NCBI GenBank assembly: GCA_963611355.1
Contig: CAVDRM010000040.1
Span: forward strand, 1 to 11,440
Length of the DNA stretch: 11,440 bases
Source of the DNA: CAVDRM01 sp963611355
GTDB taxonomy: Bacteria > Bacillota > Clostridia > Christensenellales > Aristaeellaceae
Reading direction: 5' to 3'
In this document: piece after piece, positions 1 to 5,806 of the stretch
How positions within the stretch are numbered: the stretch's first letter is position 1
Layout of the letters: the number at the start of each line of letters is the position of its first letter
Program-made: the position numbers and the translations under genes
The notes under the pieces: generated by a model
Told to the model about the DNA's origin: nothing
Seen by the model: the letters and a program-made list of their open reading frames with translations, nothing else
Databases searched by the model: none

Positions 1-81
1 AAAAAATAATGCTCAGCGGTGATTCTTGCCTTCGCATTTAATGATAAACTCTTTACGCCGTGAACAGCGCGCAAATTATGA

Positions 82-111
82 TTGACGAGCGGCGGAATAA
101 TATGATATACT
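82..111 (+). promoter_or_regulatory. Promoter of the yebC-family gene
   Basis: TTGACG at 82-87 is a good -35 box. After an 18-base spacer comes TATACT at 106-111, preceded by TG at 103-104, which makes an extended -10. It lies about 40 bases upstream of the start codon and points at the gene. The first 80 bases of the window hold no gene that I can see. Confidence 0.7.
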
Positions 112-153
112 AATATGTAAATTTGGGTTTTGAACCTTTTAGGAGGGGTTTGT

Positions 154-903
154 ATGTCCGGACATTCCAAATGGCATAATATTCAGGCAAAAAAAGGCAA
201 GGCCGATGCCGCCCGCGGCAAAATTTTCACCAAAATCGGCCGTGAAATCGCCATCGCCGTACGCGAGGGAGGCCCTGACCCGAATGTCAACGGCAAGCTG
301 CGCGATGTCGTAGCGAAGGCGAAGGCCAATAATATGCCGAACGATAATATCATGCGCAGCATTAAAAAAGCGTCCGGCGAGGGCAGCGGCGTTAATTATG
401 AAGAAATCACCTATGAAGGCTATGCGCCCGGCGGCGTGGCCGTTATCGCCAATATCGTGACGGACAACCGCAACCGCACCTCCTCTGATGTGCGCCATAT
501 TTTCGACAAATGCGGCGGCTCTTTAGGCACGCCCGGCTCTGTCAGCTATATGTTTGACAACAAAGGCGTAATCGTCATCGAACGCGAACCCGGCATGGAC
601 GAAGACGACATCATGATGAAGGCAATGGATGCCGGTGCGGAGGACATGAAGGTCGAAGACGACGCCTTTGAAATCTATACCGCGCCGAACGACTTTTCCG
701 CCGTCCGTGAAGCGCTGGAAAATATGGGGCTGGCTTTCCTGTCTGCCGATAAGCAGATGGTTCCGCAGAACACCATCAAGGTGGACGATGAGGAACTGGC
801 TGCGAAAATTCAAAAGCTGCTGGATATGCTGGACGACGACGATGATGTTTCCGAGGTCTATCATAATGCCGAGCTTCCCGAAGAGCCGGATGAGGATGAC
901 TGA
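154..903 (+). CDS. YebC/PmpR family DNA-binding regulatory protein
   Basis: A 249-residue protein of the YebC/PmpR (TACO1-like) family, close to the usual family length. The N-terminal signature MSGHSKWHNIQAKKGKADA is nearly invariant in the family, followed by the GKIFTKIGREIAIAVREGG block and the DRNRTSSDVRHIF-type core. The C-terminus is very acidic, with runs of Asp and Glu after about residue 225. Family members are cytoplasmic; some act as DNA-binding regulators, and several have been linked to relief of ribosome stalling at proline-rich stretches. Which role applies here is not visible. I chose the ATG at 154 because AGGAGG lies at 141-146 and the family signature starts there; an in-frame TTG at 130 would only add the ribosome binding site region. 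The gene stands alone between its own promoter and terminator. Confidence 0.95.
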   Translation: MSGHSKWHNIQAKKGKADAARGKIFTKIGREIAIAVREGGPDPNVNGKLRDVVAKAKANNMPNDNIMRSIKKASGEGSGVNYEEITYEGYAPGGVAVIANIVTDNRNRTSSDVRHIFDKCGGSLGTPGSVSYMFDNKGVIVIEREPGMDEDDIMMKAMDAGAEDMKVEDDAFEIYTAPNDFSAVREALENMGLAFLSADKQMVPQNTIKVDDEELAAKIQKLLDMLDDDDDVSEVYHNAELPEEPDEDD

Positions 904-958
904 GAATCAGTAAAAACAGGGTGTTTTGACTGACCGCCGAATTACTCTAAGCCTATCG

Positions 959-1003
959 CCCCCTTGCTTTCAGAAAAGGGAAAGCAAGGGGGTGCTTTAT
1001 TTA
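959..1003 (+). terminator. Terminator after the yebC-family gene
   Basis: A perfect 13-base inverted repeat, CCCCCTTGCTTTC (959-971) and GAAAGCAAGGGGG (980-992), with an 8-base loop. A T-rich but interrupted tail (TGCTTTATTT) follows. It lies 55 bases after the stop codon of the upstream plus-strand gene. The T-run is imperfect, so termination strength is uncertain. Confidence 0.7.
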
Positions 1004-1041
1004 CGGCGCAGCGAGGCATCGATAAGGCAAAAAGAAAAGTC

Positions 1042-1218
1042 TTACGCGGCCTTCACCACGCGCTTTATATTCTGTACAGAAGCCGTGAGCAAGCATTGCT
1101 CACGCATGTTCTGAATTCCGGGTATGCGAGCAAAGCGAAGGTCATGGTTGCCCTTCGCTTCTGCTAATGAGTGCTCAATGGTCTCTTTTCTCCGGCTATA
1201 GATCCGTTTGCTATTGTG
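1042..1218 (-). pseudogene. C-terminal remnant of an IS1182-like transposase
   Basis: About 58 readable codons ending in TAA at 1042-1044. The peptide contains IYSRRKETIEHSLAEAKGNH, followed by LR, R, G, EQ, LLTA and QNIK. This is the pattern of the C-terminal end of IS1182-family DDE transposases, where the Glu of the RKETIE block is the last catalytic residue. Upstream the same frame stays open but no longer looks like transposase. The two Asp-bearing domains are missing, so this is a dead fragment, probably left by an insertion that later eroded. No clear inverted-repeat end of the element was recognised. It lies between two terminators, where an insertion would do little harm. Confidence 0.7.
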
Positions 1219-1330
1219 CGTCTTGGTAAAGGCGTTATCTTCCGCATCCACAGCGTTTGGAACGGAAGAAGAAATGACATAAATATTCCGTGTGCGGGTT
1301 TTCCCTGTGTGCCAATCCTCGTTCCGAGAC

Positions 1331-1389
1331 AAAAAAGCAAGCCCCAATACGGACAGCTGTTGTCCAGACCGTCCGTATAGGGGCTTTGC
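1331..1389 (-). terminator. Terminator of the tdk / transglycosylase operon
   Basis: Read on the minus strand, GCAAAGCCCCTATACGGAC (1389-1371) pairs with GTCCGTATTGGGGCTTGC (1354-1337), with a 16-base loop, followed directly by TTTTTT (1336-1331). This is a classic intrinsic terminator. It lies 45 bases past the stop of the transglycosylase-like gene and separates that operon from the transposase remnant. Confidence 0.85.
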
Positions 1390-1433
1390 CATGGATGTCC
1401 GAATGCATCTGCGCTGCTGGCATTTGAGTGTTA

Positions 1434-2009
1434 TCACAACGTTTTCGTTCCTTGTGCGGCTTCTTCAAATGCTCTGCAATAAGCAAGGACATGTTCAGCG
1501 TATTTTGCGCTCCCGTTGTACGCCTTAAAAACGGAAAGCAGGACACTGTCCGGCATATTCAGCGCGTCTGCCTCGCGCTTTTTCGCCTCGGCACGAAGAA
1601 TACGCGCACAATAGCGGATGCTGTATTCCGGACGAACCAGCAGATGCGCGTAATCCTGATAGGAAAACACTGGATTGCCGAGTGCTTCATCGGCTTTCGC
1701 AGCAGTGGACGGACGGATTTGGCAGATTCCGCGGGAGGCATCTCGGCGGATTTTGTCCAGCAGGACATCCTCCAGCCCATAACCCAAGGTTTCTCGAAAT
1801 AATATCGCCTGAATCGCCGACTTTCGGACGTTTTCCGTCTGCGACGCCTTGACAACGGCCGCATCATGGCAAAGGACGGTCTTTAATGCGTGACGGCAGC
1901 CCGAAAACGGCGGGAAGCGCTTCACGCGCTCCAACCTCGGCAAATCGTTTAACGCAGCGCAAAGCGCAGGATGCGCCTCCAAGGTCTGCAAAAGCATTTC
2001 GTCAATCAT
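1434..2009 (-). CDS. Cytoplasmic lytic transglycosylase-like (SLT fold) protein
   Basis: A 191-residue protein whose second half matches the soluble lytic transglycosylase / goose-type lysozyme pattern. FRET has the likely catalytic Glu at residue 73, SRGICQI lies at 92-98 (compare the S-x-G-L-M-Q-I motif), and AYNGS lies at 163-167 (compare AYN-x-G). A helical stretch typical of the domain closes the protein. No signal peptide or membrane segment is visible, which is odd for an enzyme expected to cut peptidoglycan. It may be exported by another route, act on lysis, or use the fold for something else. The ATG at 2009 is preferred: GAGGA lies 8 bases upstream and the start overlaps the tdk stop (ATGATTGA). 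An in-frame ATG at 2018 has no spaced ribosome binding site. The overlap implies translational coupling to tdk. Confidence 0.7.
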   Translation of the reverse strand: MIDEMLLQTLEAHPALCAALNDLPRLERVKRFPPFSGCRHALKTVLCHDAAVVKASQTENVRKSAIQAILFRETLGYGLEDVLLDKIRRDASRGICQIRPSTAAKADEALGNPVFSYQDYAHLLVRPEYSIRYCARILRAEAKKREADALNMPDSVLLSVFKAYNGSAKYAEHVLAYCRAFEEAAQGTKTL

Positions 2010-2574
2010 CGTTCTCATCCTCAGGCCCAAGCTGCCCCTTCGTCCAATGCACACGGCACAGGCTGGTATAGCTTTCGTTGCCGCCCAGCACCACCTGTTC
2101 GCCCGTCTTAATGACCCTGCCGTTCATCAGGCGCGCATTGAAAGTCGCTTTTCGGCCGCACCAGCAGATGGTTTTGACCTCCTCGATGGAGTCCGCCCAT
2201 GCCAGCAGCCATTTGCTGCCCTCGAACAGCTCGCCCCGAAAATCGGCGCGCAGGCCATACGCCACAACCGGCACATGCTCTTCATCCACGATGCGAACCA
2301 GTTCCCGCACCTGCGCCTTAGTCAAAAACTGCGCCTCGTCCACAATCAGGCAGGCGTAGTCGTGAACATTGATGTGCGGAAGCTCCTCCACATACATACA
2401 CGGTGCCCGAAGGCCGGAACGCGAGCCGACAAAGCGTTCGCCGTCCCTGTTGTCCAGACTCGGCTTAAGCATCAGCGCCTTCTGCCCGCGCTCCTGATAA
2501 TTATACTGCACCATGATGGCATTCGCCGTCTTGGAAGACCCCATCGCTCCATAGCGAAAATACAGCTTGGCCAT
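2002..2574 (-). CDS. tdk: Thymidine kinase
   Basis: A 190-residue type II thymidine kinase, which phosphorylates thymidine to dTMP with ATP in the cytoplasmic salvage pathway. Visible motifs in order: a P-loop variant YGAMGSSKT at 8-16, a form I associate with Firmicute enzymes; VDEAQFL at 78-84 with the catalytic Glu80; YGLRADFRGELFEGS at 106-120; and a zinc site from CWC (Cys137, Cys139) with Cys173 and His176 in the YTSLCRVHW loop that closes over the nucleoside. The length is normal and no key residue is missing. The ATG at 2574 matches the usual MAKLYFRYG start; an in-frame TTG at 2595 is unlikely. Its promoter is at 2609-2638, and it is first in an operon with the overlapping transglycosylase-like gene. 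Confidence 0.93.
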   Translation of the reverse strand: MAKLYFRYGAMGSSKTANAIMVQYNYQERGQKALMLKPSLDNRDGERFVGSRSGLRAPCMYVEELPHINVHDYACLIVDEAQFLTKAQVRELVRIVDEEHVPVVAYGLRADFRGELFEGSKWLLAWADSIEEVKTICWCGRKATFNARLMNGRVIKTGEQVVLGGNESYTSLCRVHWTKGQLGPEDENDD

Positions 2575-2608
2575 TTCACCCACCCGCTTCTTCAAAACTC
2601 ACTGTGCT

Positions 2609-2638
2609 ATTATACCACGACAGCAAAGCCGTGCGCAA
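2609..2638 (-). promoter_or_regulatory. Promoter of tdk
   Basis: On the minus strand, a perfect TATAAT at 2614-2609 is preceded by TGG, giving an extended -10. TTGCGC at 2638-2633 lies 18 bases upstream as a weak -35. It is 35 bases from the tdk start. No comparably good promoter is seen for the divergent lipid kinase gene in the 220-base gap. Confidence 0.7.
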
Positions 2639-2795
2639 CATGGAAAAACGCAAAAAGTTAACATCGCCTTTGCTTCTTTTCGGCAGGAAAAAACAGGTGA
2701 AACGGCGAAAAGAAACGATGTATGTCCATGCAGCGCGTCCTTTTGGCGGCGCACGGGCATACGCGCACGAACGAGCAGAAAAGAGTGGACAGACG

Positions 2796-3665
2796 ATGAT
2801 TTATGTAATCTGCAATCCGGTGGCCGGAAACGGGCGCGGGAAAAAAATCGGGGAGCAGGTGCAGGCGGAATTAAAAAAACGCGGCATCCCGCATGAATTT
2901 TATCTGACGGAATCCTGCGGACATGCCACGAAGCTGGCCGAAAAAGCGGTCTCAAAGGGTGCTGACAAGGTGTTTGCCGTCGGCGGCGACGGGACGGTGC
3001 TGGAGGCGGCGCGGGGGCTTATCCATACCGATACCGCGCTGTGCATTATTCCGGGCGGCACGGGCAACGACTTTATCAAGACCATCGGCATTCCTAAAGA
3101 CCCTTCCGCCGCTCTGGAGGCGGCGCTGAGCCATGCGCCGCGCAAAACGGATGCCGTGCGGCTCAATGACCGGCTGTTTCTCAATGAGGCCGGCGTCGGC
3201 TTTGACGTTTCCGTGCTTGAGTATGCAAAAAAGGCGAAGAAGCTCTGCCGCGGTCTGCTGCCCTATCTCTATGGCGTCGTACGCACCATTTTCAGCTTCA
3301 GCGGCATTCGGGTCGTCTGCCAGTTGGAGGACGGGAAAGCCGTCGAACGGGATATCCTCGTGCTCGGCGTCGGCAACGGCCGCTTTATCGGCGGCGGCAT
3401 CGAAATCGCGCCGAAGGCCGTCCCCGATGACGGGCTGCTGGATGTGGTCATCATCGAAAAAATGAAAAAGCCGCGGATGATGCAGGTGCTGCCGCTGCTG
3501 CTCAAGGGCAAAGTTCTGACATTCAAGGAAACGGAATGGACACGGGTTCGCCGTCTTTCCTTTCAAAGCGAACATATGTCGGTGAATGTGGACGGCGAGA
3601 TTTTGCACATGGAAAAGGCGGACATTTCCGTCATACCCGACGCGCTGTATATCTGCCGACCGTAA
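2796..3665 (+). CDS. Diacylglycerol kinase / YegS-BmrU family lipid kinase
   Basis: A 289-residue lipid kinase of the DAGK catalytic family (DgkB, BmrU and YegS group). It is expected to transfer phosphate from ATP to diacylglycerol or a similar lipid at the inner face of the membrane, returning it to phospholipid synthesis. Motifs: CNPVAGNGRGKK at 6-17; VGGDGTVLEAARGL at 62-75, containing the nucleotide-binding GGDGT; PGGTGNDF at 86-93; NEAGVGFD at 130-137; GNGRFIGGG at 193-201; PDDGLLDV at 210-217; and a DGE at 266-268. No transmembrane segment is seen. The ATG at 2796 is chosen because the family begins at the MIYVICNP strand. The frame is open back to 2604, but that part is low-complexity and basic. 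The ribosome binding site is weak. The next gene starts 16 bases after the stop, so the two are probably co-transcribed. The exact lipid substrate cannot be read from the sequence. Confidence 0.88.
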   Translation: MIYVICNPVAGNGRGKKIGEQVQAELKKRGIPHEFYLTESCGHATKLAEKAVSKGADKVFAVGGDGTVLEAARGLIHTDTALCIIPGGTGNDFIKTIGIPKDPSAALEAALSHAPRKTDAVRLNDRLFLNEAGVGFDVSVLEYAKKAKKLCRGLLPYLYGVVRTIFSFSGIRVVCQLEDGKAVERDILVLGVGNGRFIGGGIEIAPKAVPDDGLLDVVIIEKMKKPRMMQVLPLLLKGKVLTFKETEWTRVRRLSFQSEHMSVNVDGEILHMEKADISVIPDALYICRP

Positions 3666-3681
3666 GTATAAGGAGGCTTCC

Positions 3682-4716
3682 ATGAAGCGGTATCTGTCCC
3701 TTTTTTTATTGCTGATGCTCCTTTCTCTGCCGGCGTTCGCCGAGGACGAGGAGGAAGAAGCCTACTATGTCGAGCCGCCGAGAATCACAAGCGCAGGCGA
3801 AACGCAAAGCAAAGGAAGCCTGACCGTCCTTTTGCCGGAAAAAGGCGCTTCCTATGAGGCGGGCGGCAAGCTGACCGTGAAGGCCGCGGGCGAGCATTTT
3901 GCACGGATAGAGGCGGTGCTGTCCTGGGAAAACAGCAGCCTGTCCCATGAAACGGACGGGGACAGCCTTGAATATGCCTTTGACACGACCATGTTTTATT
4001 GGGCGTCCACGCTGACCGTTACCGGCTACGACGAGGACGGGCAAATTGCCGCGCAGGAGACCGTGGAGATTCTTTCGCCGCGTGACAAGCTGATCGCCGA
4101 TATGTTTGCGTTGGCGCTTAAAAACAGCAAGGATTCCTATTACCGTCATGCGCCCGCGCAGACCGACACGGACCGCGGTGTCTGCAAGAATTTCGTCATG
4201 CGCCTGTTCGATACCTTCAAGGACAGCTACCGCATGGCGGAATACCCCGACCTTGCGCTGCATATGCCGAAAAATAAGTCCAAAAAGGACTCCGCGCCCT
4301 ATCAGTACGGCATCGAATGGCGCGACGAGACCGCCGAGGACGGCAGTCCCTTCTACATCGCCGCCCAATATAAATATGACGACAGCCTGACCAAGGCCGA
4401 GAACATGGAGCGCTGCCGTGAGGTGCTGCACAGCGTTCGGCGCGGTGACTTTTTCCAAATGTGCGGCGACTATTACTACGGCAACGGCCCGCACAGCCTC
4501 CTGTTCATGACCGATTGGGACGAAGAAAGCGACGAACTGCACTGGACAGACAGCAATATGCGCGGCGACCGCGTGAACGGCGACCGCTGGGGCTACCTGC
4601 AATACGATGCCGTCAAAACCGCCGAATGGTTTGTAGAGGCCATCTCTTCAAAATCCACCTATAAAACCCGCGGCTGCACCATCTATCGCCTAAGGGAGGA
4701 CCTGTATATCCCGTGA
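3682..4716 (+). CDS. Secreted cysteine-amidase-like protein with an N-terminal beta domain
   Basis: A 344-residue exported protein. A signal peptide covers residues 1-20 (KR, then a Leu-rich core, then PAFA before EDEEEE). An acidic linker and a beta-rich, Ig-like segment occupy about residues 45-133. The C-terminal part resembles an NlpC/P60- or CHAP-like papain fold: RGVCKNFV has a candidate nucleophile Cys168, GNGPHSLLFM a candidate His271, and WTDSNM a polar third residue at 290-292. If this is right, it would cut peptide bonds of the cell wall or an extracellular amide. The family assignment rests on spacing and motif style, not on a strong match. The ATG at 3682 follows a perfect AGGAGG at 3671-3676. 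It is second in the operon with the lipid kinase gene, a pairing that suggests envelope metabolism. Confidence 0.72.
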   Translation: MKRYLSLFLLLMLLSLPAFAEDEEEEAYYVEPPRITSAGETQSKGSLTVLLPEKGASYEAGGKLTVKAAGEHFARIEAVLSWENSSLSHETDGDSLEYAFDTTMFYWASTLTVTGYDEDGQIAAQETVEILSPRDKLIADMFALALKNSKDSYYRHAPAQTDTDRGVCKNFVMRLFDTFKDSYRMAEYPDLALHMPKNKSKKDSAPYQYGIEWRDETAEDGSPFYIAAQYKYDDSLTKAENMERCREVLHSVRRGDFFQMCGDYYYGNGPHSLLFMTDWDEESDELHWTDSNMRGDRVNGDRWGYLQYDAVKTAEWFVEAISSKSTYKTRGCTIYRLREDLYIP

Positions 4717-4736
4717 TTTCCGCAGGCATCGGGCGC

Positions 4737-4802
4737 TCAGGGTATCAGCGTACAGAAGCCGGTGATGGTGATGTCCTTCGCGGTCAGACCCTTGCTCTGA
4801 GC
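4737..4802 (-). pseudogene. Possible C-terminal tail of a lost gene
   Basis: Twenty-one minus-strand codons, reading AQSKGLTAKDITITGFCTL then I, P and stop. They show the high third-position GC of the neighbouring genes (about 17 of 21 codons), unlike the AT-rich DNA beside them. The frame runs a few codons further into AT-rich sequence and then loses this character. It could be the end of a gene cut off when the neighbouring repeat element arrived. I do not recognise a family, and it is too short to be certain that it was coding. Confidence 0.3.
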
Positions 4803-4853
4803 AGTGCCGCACAAAAGAGTACGGATTATTTGATAATAACAATATGATTATTT

Positions 4854-5020
4854 TTAAGGCAGCACCGCACAAATGAGGGGCACGATAAATCGTGAATTTT
4901 GTGTCAGATACGATTGCAAAAATCGATGGTTTACTGGATGTAAATCGAGATTTTTGCAAGAAGTAGATGGCGCAAAAGGCACATTTTTGCGAGTCGCCGA
5001 ATTGTGCGGTGATGCCATAA
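4854..5020. repeat. MITE-like element with 19-base terminal inverted repeats
   Basis: Left end TTAAGGCAGCACCGCACAA (4854-4872) and right end TTGTGCGGTGATGCCATAA (5002-5020) pair at 17 of 19 positions. Between them lie three further hairpins: CACGAT/ATCGTG (4881-4894); an 11-base perfect pair TTGCAAAAATC/GATTTTTGCAA (4914-4924, 4949-4959) with an inner TTTAC/GTAAA; and CGCAAAA/TTTTGCG (4971-4977, 4985-4991). No believable gene fits inside; the minus-strand open frame across it is only a by-product. Size, ends and lack of coding fit a miniature inverted-repeat transposable element, moved if at all by an enzyme encoded elsewhere. A 26-base stretch of its right end recurs at 11334-11359. The remaining gap sequence at 5029-5167 shows nothing recognisable. 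Confidence 0.75.
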
Positions 5021-5167
5021 TTTTTTTTGCACAGTGTAAAGACCTCGTCATATAAAGCCCACGGCTGTATGTGTTCAAATGATATGACCCACAAAGGAAA
5101 GGAAGTTCATCAGAGATATGATCAGTGTAGTACACCATAAGCAGAGGACATATCCTTCATTTCCGTT

Positions 5168-5806
5168 TTACTCGCGCAGAGCGCCAGCCTCCATCCGGCG
5201 CACCGTATCGCACAGCATATCAATGTCTTCCGCATAATGGCTGGAAAGAAGGATGGTTTTTCCTGCCTCCCTGCATTGCAGAATCAGCTTTCGGATTTCC
5301 GCTACGCCGATATAATCCAGCCCGTTGAACGGCTCATCCAAAATAATCAATTCAGGGTTGCCCATGATGGCCTGAGCAATGCCCAGCCGCTGACGCATGC
5401 CCAGCGAATACCGGCTGACCTTCTTATGAATGGCATCATGCAGCCCGACCTTTTCCAGCGTTTCAATCAATTGTGCGCGTGTCAGCTTGGAATTCATGGC
5501 GGCCAGCATCTGCAGATTGAAAAGGCCGCTGTAATTGGGGAGAAAGCCCGGAATTTCTATCAGAATCCCCATTCTTTCGGGGTGATGAACCTGCTTGCCG
5601 ACTTTCTTCCCGAAGGCGATGACCTCGCCTTGATCCGCCGCAACGTAACCTGCAATGATTTTAAACAGTTGTGTTTTTCCGCTGCCGTTTCTGCCGATGA
5701 GCCCGTGGATTTTCCCCTTTTCAAATTGGGCGGAAATATCCTTCAAAACAGCACATCGACCATATGATTTGAAAATATGATTAACCTGAATCGCCGCTTC
5801 ACTCAT
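5168..5806 (-). CDS. ABC transporter ATP-binding protein
   Basis: A 212-residue ABC ATPase that powers the permease encoded just upstream. All core motifs are intact: Walker A GRNGSGKT at 38-45, a signature-type YSLGMRQRLG at 133-142 (first Ser134, Leu-Gly-Met rather than the usual SGGQ, as in many ABC-2 type exporters), Walker B LIILDEP at 153-159 with Glu158, and the switch His190 in LSSH. The protein is short and ends soon after the switch region (VRRMEAGALRE). This is typical of ATPases of the CcmA/bacitracin- or bacteriocin-exporter sort. The ATG at 5806 overlaps the permease stop as ATGA, so the two are translationally coupled. The substrate is unknown. No terminator is obvious after the stop. 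Confidence 0.92.
   Translation of the reverse strand: MSEAAIQVNHIFKSYGRCAVLKDISAQFEKGKIHGLIGRNGSGKTQLFKIIAGYVAADQGEVIAFGKKVGKQVHHPERMGILIEIPGFLPNYSGLFNLQMLAAMNSKLTRAQLIETLEKVGLHDAIHKKVSRYSLGMRQRLGIAQAIMGNPELIILDEPFNGLDYIGVAEIRKLILQCREAGKTILLSSHYAEDIDMLCDTVRRMEAGALRE

Noticed and set aside
1219..1437. Upstream part of the open minus-strand frame running into the transposase remnant
   Set aside because: It crosses a strong minus-strand terminator and has no transposase-like pattern; the open frame is accidental.
2604..2795. N-terminal extension of the lipid kinase
   Set aside because: The frame is open, but the peptide is basic and low-complexity, and the family starts at the MIYVICNP strand; the extension overlaps the tdk promoter.
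4690..5094. 134-codon minus-strand open frame
   Set aside because: It runs through the repeat element and its hairpins, has no ribosome binding site, and its sequence is dictated by inverted repeats. Only its GC-ending tail region hints at old coding, and that lies in another frame.
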